Assembly: GCA_040216765.1 (NCBI GenBank)
Contig: JAVJON010000061.1
Coordinates: forward strand, 62,001-126,000
Direction of reading: 5' to 3'
DNA from: Marinibaculum sp040216765
Lineage (GTDB): Bacteria > Pseudomonadota > Alphaproteobacteria > Ferrovibrionales > Ferrovibrionaceae
DNA length: 64,000 nucleotides
A model generated the notes under the pieces. That model was not told where the DNA came from and made no database searches. It worked only from the letters and a program-made list of their open reading frames with translations. Below, piece after piece: positions 52,950-61,956 of this stretch; positions within the stretch are counted from its first letter, which is position 1; every line of letters begins with the position of its first letter. A program made the position numbers and the translations under genes.

Positions 52950-53435
52950 GTGGCGCTCTTCGCGAAAAGCAGGATCGATGCCCTCAACCTCGTCGAAGCT
53001 CCGGGGGGATTTCGCGACAGCCATTCGATCTGCGGAATCGTCGAGCTGTGGCGGCAGCGCTGCCGGGCGGAGAGGCTGCCGGCGCGCCACGACCTTCCGA
53101 CGGCGGCCCTTCGGCCCTGGATCGGCAATGTCAGCCTGGTGGATGTCCGCCAGGACCCGCCCGGCTTTCGCTGGCGGCTGGTCGGCACCCATGTCGCCCT
53201 GCAGATGGGGCGCGATGTCACCGGGCGCGACTTCGCCGATCTCTACCGCGGCCGGATCCTTGCGGATTATCTCCGGCTCTTCACGGCGTCGGCCGACCGG
53301 CGCCGGCCGGTCTACTATCGGGGCGATCTGGAATTCCTCGGCCGGGAGTTCGTGGCGTTCCGGACGGTGCACCTGCCGCTTGCCGATGACGGCCGGACGG
53401 TGAACATGCTGCTGGTCCACCATGACTTCGTTTGA
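52950..53435 (+). CDS. PAS-like domain protein (PAS_5 / DUF1487 type), first of a tandem pair
   Basis: A 161-residue soluble protein. LPARHDLPTAALRPWIGNVSL, then VDVRQDPPGFRWRLVGTHVALQMGRDVTGRDF, is the PAS_5 pattern, with the PAS fold extending to about residue 150. The closing YRGDLEFLGREFVAF and VNMLLVHH segments are shared with the downstream paralogue. No output domain is fused, so it may be a sensor subunit or an orphan domain. The GTG at 52950 has GGAGG at longer than ideal spacing. Confidence 0.75.
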   Translation: MALFAKSRIDALNLVEAPGGFRDSHSICGIVELWRQRCRAERLPARHDLPTAALRPWIGNVSLVDVRQDPPGFRWRLVGTHVALQMGRDVTGRDFADLYRGRILADYLRLFTASADRRRPVYYRGDLEFLGREFVAFRTVHLPLADDGRTVNMLLVHHDFV

Positions 53436-53501
53436 CCCGGTGGCCTGCTGCGGGCCCGTTCGCCGCCGGGCGGCCGGCATGCCGGATCGGGAGTAACGCC
53501 A

Positions 53502-53996
53502 ATGGCCGCAGCATTCAGGGCAGGGCGCGGGATCCGTTCCCTCCATCTGGCCGAGGTGCCGGACGGGTTCCCCGAATCGGAATCGCTCTGCACCATCCAC
53601 GACTTCTGGCTGGGAAAGTGCAGGGGCAGCCACCTGCCTGCCCGCCAGGACCTGCCCCCGTCCAGCCTGCGACCCTGGATCGGACATGTCAGCCTGGTCG
53701 ACGTGGCGCACGACCCGCGCCGCTTCCGCTGGCGCCTGATCGGGTCGCGCATTTCCGAGGCGCTGGGCCGGGACGGCACCGGGCAATGGTTCGAGCAGCT
53801 CTACGAAGGGCGCATGCTGGCGGACTATGTCCGGTTCTATTCCGCCGCGGTGGAGCGCCGGCGCCCCGTGTTCTATCGCGGCGACCTGGAATTCCTCGGC
53901 AAGGAGCATATCCGCTTCCGCTCGGTGCATCTGCCGATGGCCGACGGCGATGCGCCGGTCAGCATGCTGCTGCTATGCCTGCATTTCGACATCTGA
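53502..53996 (+). CDS. PAS-like domain protein (PAS_5 / DUF1487 type), second of a tandem pair
   Basis: A 164-residue paralogue of the preceding gene, sharing LPARQDLPPSSLRPWIGHVS, VDVAHDP-RFRWRLIGS and YRGDLEFLGKEHIRF. The pair clearly arose by tandem duplication, since the two are alignable over the full length. The ATG at 53502 has GGAG nine bases before. The function is unknown. The location between era and a MOSC-domain gene is where many relatives carry recO. Confidence 0.75.
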   Translation: MAAAFRAGRGIRSLHLAEVPDGFPESESLCTIHDFWLGKCRGSHLPARQDLPPSSLRPWIGHVSLVDVAHDPRRFRWRLIGSRISEALGRDGTGQWFEQLYEGRMLADYVRFYSAAVERRRPVFYRGDLEFLGKEHIRFRSVHLPMADGDAPVSMLLLCLHFDI

Positions 53997-54195
53997 CGCG
54001 GTCTCCGCGCCGGGCCCGTGCGCCGGCGAAGCGCGGGTCTGGCATGCCCCGGCGCGCTGCACGCTGAGCCGGCGCGGGCGTCGTTCCACGGGATCTGTTC
54101 CCGGGTCCTGCACCGAATGCACTGTCGGTCGAGTGGACCGGCGGGCGATCCTGCATCAAGGTGCGTCCCGACAGCCTGCGCAATGGATCCCCCGC

Positions 54196-54978
54196 ATGTC
54201 GCCAGAACTGATCTCGATCACCCGCTATGCGGTCAAGGGCCTGTCGGGCGAGGCCCTGCCGCAGGCGGCGCTCGCCGCCGGTCACGGCCTGCGCGACGAC
54301 CGCCGCTATGCGCTGGCCCTGGCCGATACCCGGTTCGATCCGGAGAACCCGAAGCCGCTGCCGAAGACCGATTTCGTCGTCCTGATGCGTTTCGCGCGCC
54401 TGGCCGGGGTGGCCAGCCGCTATGACCCCGCCAGCACGCGGCTCAGCCTGTCCAGCGCGGGACAGGCGCTGGCAGAGGGCCGGTTGGACAATGCGGACGG
54501 GCGCGCGGCGATCGAGGCGGCGATCGCCGCGTTCATGGGCGACGACCTGAAGGGCCCGCCGCGGCTGGTCGAACAGGCCGGGCACCGCTTCACCGATGTC
54601 AGCGTCGTCTCGCCGGAGATGATGGAGGCCGTGTCCCTGATCAACCTGGCCTCCGTCCGCGCGGTGGAGGCGGCGCTGGGGCAGCCGGTGGATCCCCGGC
54701 GCTTCCGCGGCAACCTGCTGGTGGACGGGCTGGCGCCGTGGGTCGAACTCGACTGGATCGGCAAGCCGGTGACGATCGGCGATGTCGGGTTCGAAGGCGC
54801 GATGCGCACCCGGCGCTGCGCCGCCACCGAGGTCAATCCGGAGACCGCGGAGCGCGACATCCGCATGCCGGCGGAGCTGATGCGCCGCTTCGGCCATGGC
54901 GACCTGGGCATCTACCTCACCGTGACGACTGACGGCACGGTGGCGCCGGGCGACAGGATCGTCCCGCCGCCCGGCTGA
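54196..54978 (+). CDS. MOSC-domain protein
   Basis: A 260-residue protein with an N-terminal MOSC_N-like beta-barrel (ISITRYAVKGLSGEAL) and a MOSC domain. The conserved Cys is in GAMRTRRCAATEVNP, and RFRGNLLVDGLAPWVELDWIG is the family signature. MOSC proteins act with molybdenum cofactor or sulfur chemistry (YcbX-like). No good Shine-Dalgarno precedes the ATG at 54196. The 199 bp upstream shows no gene. Confidence 0.83.
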   Translation: MSPELISITRYAVKGLSGEALPQAALAAGHGLRDDRRYALALADTRFDPENPKPLPKTDFVVLMRFARLAGVASRYDPASTRLSLSSAGQALAEGRLDNADGRAAIEAAIAAFMGDDLKGPPRLVEQAGHRFTDVSVVSPEMMEAVSLINLASVRAVEAALGQPVDPRRFRGNLLVDGLAPWVELDWIGKPVTIGDVGFEGAMRTRRCAATEVNPETAERDIRMPAELMRRFGHGDLGIYLTVTTDGTVAPGDRIVPPPG

Positions 54979-55019
54979 ACCTGCGGGGCCGCCGGCATCG
55001 GCCGGTCGGCTTCGGGCGA

Positions 55020-55535
55020 TCAGATCCGGCCGCCGTCCAGCAGGTCCAGTGCGCCCTGCAGGATGTAGGCGGCAGCCAGCTTGTCGACCACCTCCGCCCG
55101 GCGCGCGCGGGAGGCATCGGCCTCCAGCAGGGTGCGGGTCACCGCCATGGTCGACATCCGCTCGTCCCAGAAGGCGTAGGGCAGGCCCGCCGCGTCGTGC
55201 AGGTTGCGGCCCATCGCCCGCGCCGACTGGCAGCGCGGCCCCTCGCTGCCGTCCATGTTGACCGGCAGGCCGATCACCAGGCCGCCCACCTCGCGGCCCG
55301 CGATCAGCGCCTGCAGGGCGGCAATGTCCGCGGCGGGCTTGCCCCGGCGCAGGGTTTCCAGCGGCGTGGCGATGCGACGGCCCGCATCGGCGATGGCGAT
55401 GCCGATCGTCTTCGTCCCCAGGTCCAGCGACAGCAGCCGCCGGTCCGGCGGCACCAGGGCGGCCAGCGCCGGCAGCGACGGCATCTCGCCGGGCGCCGGG
55501 CCGCTGCCGCCGCTGCGCCTGCGCCGCCGGGTCAT
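55020..55535 (-). CDS. ruvX: Holliday junction resolvase-like nuclease YqgF/RuvX (pre-16S rRNA nuclease)
   Basis: A 171-residue RNase-H-fold protein of the YqgF family: LLSLDLGTKTIGIA with the first catalytic Asp, GLPVNMDGSEG, FWDERMST and the C-terminal VDKLAAAYILQGALD with Asp. YqgF matures the 16S rRNA 5' end and may resolve junctions. The ATG at 55535 gives an Arg-rich N-terminal leader before the conserved domain. It is divergent from gatC. Confidence 0.9.
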   Translation of the reverse strand: MTRRRRRSGGSGPAPGEMPSLPALAALVPPDRRLLSLDLGTKTIGIAIADAGRRIATPLETLRRGKPAADIAALQALIAGREVGGLVIGLPVNMDGSEGPRCQSARAMGRNLHDAAGLPYAFWDERMSTMAVTRTLLEADASRARRAEVVDKLAAAYILQGALDLLDGGRI

Positions 55536-55694
55536 GGCCTGCCTCGCCGACCGCCGGCAGATGCCCCGGATGCTTGTTCCGGAGGGGCCGGCGGTGATAC
55601 ATCCTGCCTCTTCCATTCCCGGCCCGGCCATGGCCTGCCAGCCCCGACCCTGCGCAGGCCGTCCGGTGCCGCCTTTCCCGCCGACGGGGGACCC

Positions 55695-55982
55695 ATGTCG
55701 CTGGACGAAGCAACCGTGCGCAAGATCGCCCGGCTGGCGCGCATCCGCGTGGATGACGCCGCCTTGCCGGGACTGCAGAAAGACCTCAACGATATTCTCT
55801 CCTGGGTGGAGCAGCTCAACGAGGTGCCGACCGACGACGTGCCGCCGCTGACCTCGGCGGTGGAGACCAGCCTGCGGCAGCGCCCCGACATCGTCACCGA
55901 CGGCGGCATCCGCGACAAGGTGCTGGCCAATGCGCCGGACCGGGTCGACGGCTTTTTCACCGTGCCCAGGGTGGTGGAATGA
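55695..55982 (+). CDS. gatC: glutamyl/aspartyl-tRNA amidotransferase subunit C
   Basis: A 95-residue GatC. It opens DEATVRKIARLARIRV, then has LNDILSWVEQLNEVPT and the conserved C-terminal FFTVPRVVE. It stabilises the GatA-GatB complex that converts Glu-tRNA-Gln and Asp-tRNA-Asn to the amides. Its stop overlaps the gatA ATG by four bases, so translation is coupled. Confidence 0.94.
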   Translation: MSLDEATVRKIARLARIRVDDAALPGLQKDLNDILSWVEQLNEVPTDDVPPLTSAVETSLRQRPDIVTDGGIRDKVLANAPDRVDGFFTVPRVVE

Positions 55983-57448
55983 CCGCCCCCCTGGACAGCG
56001 GCATCGCCGCCCTGCGCGACGAACTGCGCGCCGGCCGGGTTTCCGCCCGCGAACTGGCCGAGGCCGCGATCGCCGCGATGCAGGCCGCGCGGCCGCTGAA
56101 CGCCTTCATCACCGAGACGCCGGAGGTCGCGCTGGCCCAGGCCGAGGCCGCCGATGCCGCGCTGAAGGCCGGCACCGCCGGGCCGCTGGCCGGCATCCCG
56201 ATCGCGGTGAAGGACGTCTATTGCACCGAAGGCGTGCTGACCACGGCGGCGAGCCATATCCTCGACGGCTTCGTGCCGCCCTACGACTCGACCGTGACCG
56301 CCAACCTGTTCGGCGCCGGCGCGGTGATGGTGGGCAAGACCAACCTGGACGAGTTCGCCATGGGCTCGTCGAACGAGAACAGCCATTACGGCCCGGCGAA
56401 GAATCCCTGGCGGCAGGGGCAGACCGACCTGGTGCCGGGCGGCTCCTCGGGCGGTTCGGCGGCGGCCGTCTCGGCCGGCGTGGTGCCCGGCGCCACCGGC
56501 ACCGACACCGGCGGCTCGATCCGCCAGCCGGCCGCCTATTGCGGCATCACCGGGATCAAGCCGACCTATGGCCGCTGCTCGCGCTGGGGCATCGTCGCCT
56601 ATGCCTCCTCGCTGGACCAGGCGGGGCCCTTCGCGCGCGACGTGCGCGACGCGGCGATCCTGCTGGGCGGCATGGCGGGGTTCGATCCGAAGGATTCCAC
56701 CAGCGTCGACCGCCCGGTGCCGGACTACGAGGCCGGCCTGGAGGCCGGCGTGAAGGGCCTGCGCATCGGCGTGCCGAAGGAATACCGGATCGACGGCATG
56801 CCCGCCGAGATCGCCGCGCTGTGGGACAGGGGCGTGGCCTGGCTGCAGGAGCAGGGGGCCGAGATCCTGGAGGTCTCCCTGCCGCATACCCGCTATGCCC
56901 TGGCGGCCTATTACATCGTCGCCCCGGCCGAGGCCTCGTCGAACCTGGCGCGCTATGACGGCGTGCGCTACGGCCTGCGCGTGCCGGGCCGCGACCTGAC
57001 GGAGCTGTACGAGAACAGCCGCGCCGCGGGCTTCGGGGCGGAAGTGCGGAAGCGCATCCTGATCGGCACCTACGTGCTGTCCGCCGGCTATTACGACGCC
57101 TATTACCTCAAGGCGCAGAAGGTGCGGACGAAGATCCGGCAGGACTTCACCGACGCCTGGGGCCGGGTCGACGCGCTGCTGGCGCCGACCGCGCCGTCGG
57201 CGGCCTTCGCCATCGGCTCGCAGCTCGACGATCCGATCGCCATGTACCTGAACGACGTGTTCACCGTGCCGGCCAGCCTGTCGGGCCTGCCGGCCCTGTC
57301 GCTGCCGGCCGGGCTGGACGCGGCCGGACTGCCGCTCGGCCTGCAGGTGATCGGCAAGCCGTTCGACGAGCCGATGGTGCTGCGGGTCGGCCGGGCGCTG
57401 GAGCAGGCAGCCGGCTTCGCGGCACGACCCGCCCCCTGGTGGGCGTGA
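55979..57448 (+). CDS. gatA: glutamyl/aspartyl-tRNA amidotransferase subunit A
   Basis: A 489-residue glutaminase/amidase subunit of GatCAB. The amidase triad is Lys78 (IAVKDVY), Ser156 (PGGSSGGS) and Ser180 (GTDTGGSIRQPAAYCG). It produces ammonia from glutamine for the tRNA-bound amino acid. The length and motifs are canonical. It sits between gatC and gatB in a tight operon. Confidence 0.96.
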   Translation: MTAPLDSGIAALRDELRAGRVSARELAEAAIAAMQAARPLNAFITETPEVALAQAEAADAALKAGTAGPLAGIPIAVKDVYCTEGVLTTAASHILDGFVPPYDSTVTANLFGAGAVMVGKTNLDEFAMGSSNENSHYGPAKNPWRQGQTDLVPGGSSGGSAAAVSAGVVPGATGTDTGGSIRQPAAYCGITGIKPTYGRCSRWGIVAYASSLDQAGPFARDVRDAAILLGGMAGFDPKDSTSVDRPVPDYEAGLEAGVKGLRIGVPKEYRIDGMPAEIAALWDRGVAWLQEQGAEILEVSLPHTRYALAAYYIVAPAEASSNLARYDGVRYGLRVPGRDLTELYENSRAAGFGAEVRKRILIGTYVLSAGYYDAYYLKAQKVRTKIRQDFTDAWGRVDALLAPTAPSAAFAIGSQLDDPIAMYLNDVFTVPASLSGLPALSLPAGLDAAGLPLGLQVIGKPFDEPMVLRVGRALEQAAGFAARPAPWWA

Positions 57449-57464
57449 AGAAGGAGTTGCGGTG

Positions 57465-58934
57465 ATGGGCCATAACGCGGATGCGCCGCTGATCGAGGGC
57501 GCCACCGGGCCGTGGGAGATCGTGATCGGGCTGGAGGTGCATGCCCAGGTCACGTCGCAGGCCAAGCTGTTCTCGGGCGCCTCCACGGAGTTCGGCGCTG
57601 AGCCGAACAGCCAGGTCAGCCTGGTGGATGCCGCGATGCCCGGCATGCTGCCGGTGATCAACGCCCATTGCGTGGAACAGGCGGTGCGCACCGGGCTGGG
57701 CCTGAAGGCGCAGATCAACCCCTATTCGGTGTTCGACCGGAAGAACTATTTCTACGCCGATCTGCCGCAGGGCTACCAGATCAGCCAGTTCAAGCATCCC
57801 ATCGTGGGCGAGGGTGTCGTGCTGGTGGACCTGCCGGACGGCTCCAGCCGCGAGGTCGGCATCACCCGCCTGCACCTGGAGCAGGATGCCGGCAAGTCGA
57901 TGCACGACCAGGCGCCGGACGCGACCTTCGTCGACCTGAACCGGTCCGGGGTCGCGCTGATGGAGATCGTGTCGGAGCCCGACATGCGCTCGCCGGAAGA
58001 GGCCGGCGCCTACCTGCGCAAGCTGCGCACCATCCTGCGCTACCTCGGCACCTGCGACGGCAATATGGAGCAGGGCTCGATGCGGGCCGACGTGAACGTC
58101 TCGGTGCGCAAGCCCGGCGCGCCCTACGGCACGCGCTGCGAGATCAAGAACGTGAACTCGATCCGTTTCGTGCAGCAGGCGATCGTCTACGAGGCCCGCC
58201 GCCAGGTCGACATCCTGGAGGAGGGCGGCAGCATCGACCAGGAGACCCGCCTGTTCGACGTTGCGAAGGGCGAGACCCGGACCATGCGCTCCAAGGAGGA
58301 GGCGCATGACTACCGCTATTTCCCGGATCCCGACCTGCTGCCGCTGGAGCTCGACCCGGCCTGGATCGAGCGCATCAAGGCGACCCTGCCGGAGCTGCCC
58401 GACGAGAAGAAGAACCGCTTCATGACGGAGCTCGGCCTGTCGCCCTACGACGCCGGCGTGCTGGTGGCCGATGTCGAGACCTCGGCCTTCTACGAGCGGG
58501 TCGCCGCCGGCCGCGATGCGAAGATCGCCGCGAACTGGGTGACCGGCGATTTCTTTGCCGCCTGGAACAAGTCCGGCCGGTCGCTCGACGACTTCACCGT
58601 GGATGCGGAGAAGCTGGGCGGGCTGATCGACCTGATCGCCGACAACACGATCTCCGGCCGGATCGCCAAGGAGGTCTTCGAGGCGATGGTGGAGACCGGC
58701 CAGCCCGCCGCGCAGATCGTCGAGGAGAAGGGCCTGCGCCAGGTCACCGACACCGGCGCCATCGAGGCCGAGGTCGATGCCGTGCTGGCGGCAAACCAAG
58801 ACAAGGTCGAGCAATACAAGGGCGGCAAGGACAAGCTGTTCGGCTTCTTCGTCGGCCAGGTGATGAAGGCCACCAAGGGCAAGGCCAACCCCGCGGCGGT
58901 GAACGAGATCCTGAAGGCGAAGCTGGACGGGTAG
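57465..58934 (+). CDS. gatB: aspartyl/glutamyl-tRNA amidotransferase subunit B
   Basis: A 489-residue GatB: the N-terminal cradle has IGLEVHAQV, the ATP-using region has RKNYFYADLPQGYQISQF, and ADVNVSVR and TRCEIKNVNS follow. A C-terminal YqeY-like helical tail (about 340-480) binds the tRNA elbow. It phosphorylates the misacylated carboxylate and accepts ammonia through the GatA channel. The ATG at 57465 follows AAGGAG by eight bases, so it is preferred to the GTG three bases earlier. Confidence 0.95.
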   Translation: MGHNADAPLIEGATGPWEIVIGLEVHAQVTSQAKLFSGASTEFGAEPNSQVSLVDAAMPGMLPVINAHCVEQAVRTGLGLKAQINPYSVFDRKNYFYADLPQGYQISQFKHPIVGEGVVLVDLPDGSSREVGITRLHLEQDAGKSMHDQAPDATFVDLNRSGVALMEIVSEPDMRSPEEAGAYLRKLRTILRYLGTCDGNMEQGSMRADVNVSVRKPGAPYGTRCEIKNVNSIRFVQQAIVYEARRQVDILEEGGSIDQETRLFDVAKGETRTMRSKEEAHDYRYFPDPDLLPLELDPAWIERIKATLPELPDEKKNRFMTELGLSPYDAGVLVADVETSAFYERVAAGRDAKIAANWVTGDFFAAWNKSGRSLDDFTVDAEKLGGLIDLIADNTISGRIAKEVFEAMVETGQPAAQIVEEKGLRQVTDTGAIEAEVDAVLAANQDKVEQYKGGKDKLFGFFVGQVMKATKGKANPAAVNEILKAKLDG

Positions 58935-59011
58935 GGGCGGGGTGGCGGCCGGGCGACCGACCCCCCGCACGTCCCGGGTCGGCCTATCCACCGTGATCCC
59001 CGGCCCTCTCC

Positions 59012-59107
59012 ACCGTCATCCTCGGTCCCCCGGGCCGAGGATCCATTCCGACAGGGTCGAGGCACCGCAGGCGGAATGGATTCCAGGCTCAAGGCCTGGA
59101 ATGACGA
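59012..59107. repeat. single dispersed copy related to the 29.3-29.8 kb palindromic repeat
   Basis: It begins CGTCATCCTCGG and has the same architecture as the array: CCTCGG...CCGAGG, ATCCATTCCG pairing with CGGAATGGAT, then TTCCAGGC...GCCTGGAA and ATGACG. It lies in the gatB-GST gap (58935-59220), which has no gene. Its presence here shows the family is dispersed. Confidence 0.75.
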
Positions 59108-59148
59108 CGCAAAGAGCGCGCGCCCGTTGCCGGCCGCCGCCGCTCGCA

Positions 59149-59177
59149 TTGCCGCCCCGGCGCCCCGGGACTAACCT
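59149..59177 (+). promoter_or_regulatory. probable promoter of the GST gene
   Basis: TTGCCG (59149-59154), a 17-bp spacer and TAACCT (59172-59177), 44 bp before the GST ATG. It uses the same TTGCCG-N17 layout as the dapA promoter. Confidence 0.45.
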
Positions 59178-59220
59178 CGCCGCCTGTTGCAACCGCACGG
59201 ACATCCCCGGGGGAAACGCG

Positions 59221-59919
59221 ATGATCGACGTCCATTACTGGCCCACCCCGAACGGCCACAAGGTCACCCTCTGGCTGGAAGAAACCGGCACCCCCTACAC
59301 CCTGCACGGCGTGAACATCGGCAAGGGCGAGCAGTTCGAACCGGGCTTCCTGAAGATCGCGCCGAACAACCGCATGCCGGCGATCGTCGACCATGCGCCG
59401 GCCGATGGCGGGGCGCCGGTCTCGGTGTTCGAGAGCGGCGCGATCCTGCTCTACCTCGCCGACAAGACGAAGCAGTTCATCCCCGCCGACCTGCGCGGCC
59501 GCACGCAATGCCTGGAATGGCTGTTCTGGCAGATGGGCGGGCTGGGGCCGATGGCCGGGCAGAACCACCATTTCCATGTCTACGCGCCGGAAAAGATCCC
59601 CTATGCGATGGACCGCTACCGCAACGAGACGGCGCGGCTCTACGCGGTGCTGAACAAGCAACTGGCCGGCCGCGACTTCCTCTGCGGCGCCTATTCCATC
59701 GCCGACATGGCGAGCTATCCCTGGATCGTGCCGCATGAGCGGCAGGGCCAGAAGCTGGACGATTTCCCGAACCTGAAGGCCTGGTTCCAGCGGATCTGGG
59801 ACCGCCCGGCGACGGAGCGCGCCTATCGCCGCGCCAAGGAGTTCCAGACCACCACCGAGCCGAGCGAGGAGGCGAAGAAGATCCTGTTCGGCCAGACCGC
59901 CGCGACTGTCCGGCCGTGA
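59221..59919 (+). CDS. glutathione S-transferase (YghU/YfcG-like)
   Basis: A 232-residue GST: a thioredoxin-like N-domain with PTPNGHKVTLWLEE and PNNRMPAIVD, FESGAILLYLADKT (the Glu-Ser gamma-glutamyl contact), and an all-helical C-domain with QMGGLGPMAGQ typical of the YghU/YfcG/Ure2p-like class. Such enzymes often reduce disulfides with glutathione rather than conjugate xenobiotics. The final bases overlap the start of the YbaK-like gene (GTGA). Confidence 0.9.
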   Translation: MIDVHYWPTPNGHKVTLWLEETGTPYTLHGVNIGKGEQFEPGFLKIAPNNRMPAIVDHAPADGGAPVSVFESGAILLYLADKTKQFIPADLRGRTQCLEWLFWQMGGLGPMAGQNHHFHVYAPEKIPYAMDRYRNETARLYAVLNKQLAGRDFLCGAYSIADMASYPWIVPHERQGQKLDDFPNLKAWFQRIWDRPATERAYRRAKEFQTTTEPSEEAKKILFGQTAATVRP

Positions 59920-60461
59920 CCGACGCGGGCGCCGAGCGGGTCGGGGAGGCGGATCGCGAGGCGCTGCTGCGGCGGCCCGCGGTGCGGCGGGTCGCGGAGG
60001 CGCTGATCGCGGGCGGCGTGGCCGCCGACATCCATGCCCTGGCCGCCACCGCGCGGACCGCGCATGACGCGGCCCATGCGCTGGGCTGCCCGGTCGGCGC
60101 CATCGTGAAGTCGCTGGTCTTCGCCTGCGACGAAAGGCCGGTGATGGCCCTGGTGGCCGGCGACCGGCAATGCGACATCGCCGCGCTGCGGCAGGTCCTG
60201 CTGGACCGCTTCAAGCTGGCCGGCAAGGTCGCCCGCGCCGATGCGGAGCTGGTGCGCGCGGCCACCGGCTTTGCGATCGGCGGCGTGGCGCCGGTGGCGC
60301 ACGACACCGCGATGCCGATCGTGCTGGACGGCAGCCTGCGCCGCTTCGACACGATCTGGGCAGCGGCCGGCCACCCGCATTGCGTGTTTCCGATCAATGC
60401 CGAAGACCTGCTGCGGCTGACCGGCGCGGCGGAGAGCGACGCGATCGGCAAGCGGGGCTGA
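59916..60461 (+). CDS. YbaK/EbsC-family aminoacyl-tRNA deacylase-like protein
   Basis: A 181-residue YbaK-fold protein. Lys65 in GAIVKSLVF is the conserved catalytic Lys, and GFAIGGVAPVAHDTAMP is the substrate loop. Relatives hydrolyse misacylated tRNAs (Cys-tRNA-Pro, Ala-tRNA-Pro). The start is GTG in a four-base overlap with the GST stop. An amidase gene follows two bases later, so the three form an operon. The exact specificity is unassigned. Confidence 0.87.
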   Translation: MTDAGAERVGEADREALLRRPAVRRVAEALIAGGVAADIHALAATARTAHDAAHALGCPVGAIVKSLVFACDERPVMALVAGDRQCDIAALRQVLLDRFKLAGKVARADAELVRAATGFAIGGVAPVAHDTAMPIVLDGSLRRFDTIWAAAGHPHCVFPINAEDLLRLTGAAESDAIGKRG

Positions 60462-60463
60462 GA

Positions 60464-61813
60464 ATGGGCGCCGGCCCTCCGATGCGCCTCGCCTGGCCGC
60501 TGGACGGCAGCGCCGATCCGGTCGCCACCCTGGACAGCGCCCTGGCCGCGGCCGAGGCGGGCGAGGGGCGGGTGCGCGCCTTCGCCAGCCGCCCCGAACC
60601 CGACAGCCTGCGGGCGCAGGCCCGGGCGGCGGCCGCCCGCCGCGCCGCCGGGCGACCGCTCTCGGCCCTGGACGGCATGCCTGTCGGCATCAAGGACATC
60701 GTCGAGACGGTGGATCTGCCCACCCAGATGGGCAGCCCGATCCATGCCGGCTGGCAGGCCGGCCGCGACGCGGCCGCCGTTGCCGCCCTGCGCGCCGCCG
60801 GCGCCATCGTGGCGGGCAAGGCGGCGACCACCCCCTATGCGATCGGTGCCGGCGGCCCGACCACCAACCCGCACGATGCGGCGCGCAGCCCCGGCGGCTC
60901 CTCCAGCGGCTCCGCCGCCGGTGTCGCCGCCGGCTTCTTCGCCGCCGCGCTCGGCACCCAGACCATGGGCTCGGTGATCCGCCCGGCCGCCTATTGCGGC
61001 GTGCATGGCTACAAGCCGAGCCATGGCCTGCTGTCGCTGCAGGGCGTGCATCCGCTGAGTACGACCCTGGACCATCTGGGCGTGCTGGCCGCCGGCCTGG
61101 CGCTCTGCTGGGCGGTGGCCAAGACCCTTGCCGACGGCTGCCCGACCCCGGGCAGCCCCGGCCTGCCGGGCGCCGCGGCGCAGCCGCCCGCTTCCGTCGC
61201 GCCGCGCCGGCTTCTGTTCCTGCGCGGTGCCGGCTGGGACGAGGCGGGCATGCAGGGGGCGCCGCAGGCCGCCTTCCTGGATCTGCTGGACATATTGCGG
61301 GCGAAAGGGATCGAGGTTCTCGACCCGCGTCAGGCGGGCGGCCCCGCCGCCGCCTTCGAGGCCGACATGATCGCGCAGGGGGAGGGCGCCCACGACATTC
61401 TCGCCTGGGAGCTGCAATGGCCGTTGGGGGACTATGCCCGGCACCATGGCGCGGCGCTGGACGCGCGGATTCACGACTTCCTGGCCCATGCGCGGGACCG
61501 GCTCGACCGGGACGCCTATCTCGCCCGGCTGCGCACCCGGGCGGAGATGCAGGCGCGCTATGCGGCGCTGCTGGACGCGCTGGGCAGCGATGCCGTCATC
61601 ATGCCGGCCGCGTCGGGCATCGCGCCGGAGGGCCTGGCCTGGACCGGCAGCCGCACCTGCCAGATGTATGCCTCCTGGCTGGGCCAGCCGGCGCTGGGCC
61701 TGCCGCTGCTGCAGGTCGCCGCCATGCCCTTCGGCGTGCAGCTGCTGGGCCGGGCCGGCGCCGACCCGGCCTTGTTCGCCGCCGCCGCGGGGCTGGAGGC
61801 CATGCTGGGCTGA
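60464..61813 (+). CDS. amidase-signature family amidase
   Basis: A 449-residue amidase with an intact Ser-cisSer-Lys triad: Lys77 (GMPVGIKDIVE), Ser146 (SPGGSSSGSAAG) and Ser170 (GTQTMGSVIRPAAYCG). It is a free-standing amidase rather than a GatA (no gatB/C beside it, different C-terminus). The substrate is unknown. The ATG at 60464 is two bases after the YbaK stop; an in-frame Met at residue 7 is an alternative. Its 3' side converges with the VOC gene across a 15-bp repeat. Confidence 0.88.
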   Translation: MGAGPPMRLAWPLDGSADPVATLDSALAAAEAGEGRVRAFASRPEPDSLRAQARAAAARRAAGRPLSALDGMPVGIKDIVETVDLPTQMGSPIHAGWQAGRDAAAVAALRAAGAIVAGKAATTPYAIGAGGPTTNPHDAARSPGGSSSGSAAGVAAGFFAAALGTQTMGSVIRPAAYCGVHGYKPSHGLLSLQGVHPLSTTLDHLGVLAAGLALCWAVAKTLADGCPTPGSPGLPGAAAQPPASVAPRRLLFLRGAGWDEAGMQGAPQAAFLDLLDILRAKGIEVLDPRQAGGPAAAFEADMIAQGEGAHDILAWELQWPLGDYARHHGAALDARIHDFLAHARDRLDRDAYLARLRTRAEMQARYAALLDALGSDAVIMPAASGIAPEGLAWTGSRTCQMYASWLGQPALGLPLLQVAAMPFGVQLLGRAGADPALFAAAAGLEAMLG

Positions 61814-61895
61814 GCCCGCTCACCGGGCAGGGCGGGGCAGGCGCGCGGCCGGCCTCTGTCGGTTGCGCCGACGAAGCCGGCCGCGGCCCTCCAAT

Positions 61896-61956
61896 GGCCG
61901 CTCCTTGGGCGGCCGCTCCTTGTGCGGCCGCTACCTGGGCCGGCCGTTACTTGGGA
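61896..61956. repeat. 15-bp tandem repeat, four diverging copies, between convergent genes
   Basis: Units at 61896 (GGCCGCTCCTTGGGC), 61911 (GGCCGCTCCTTGTGC), 61926 (GGCCGCTACCTGGGC) and 61942 (GGCCGTTACTTGGGA, after one extra C). The last unit runs into the stop of the minus-strand VOC gene (61947-61949). It probably reflects slippage; a terminator-like role is possible but no T-run is seen. Confidence 0.7.
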
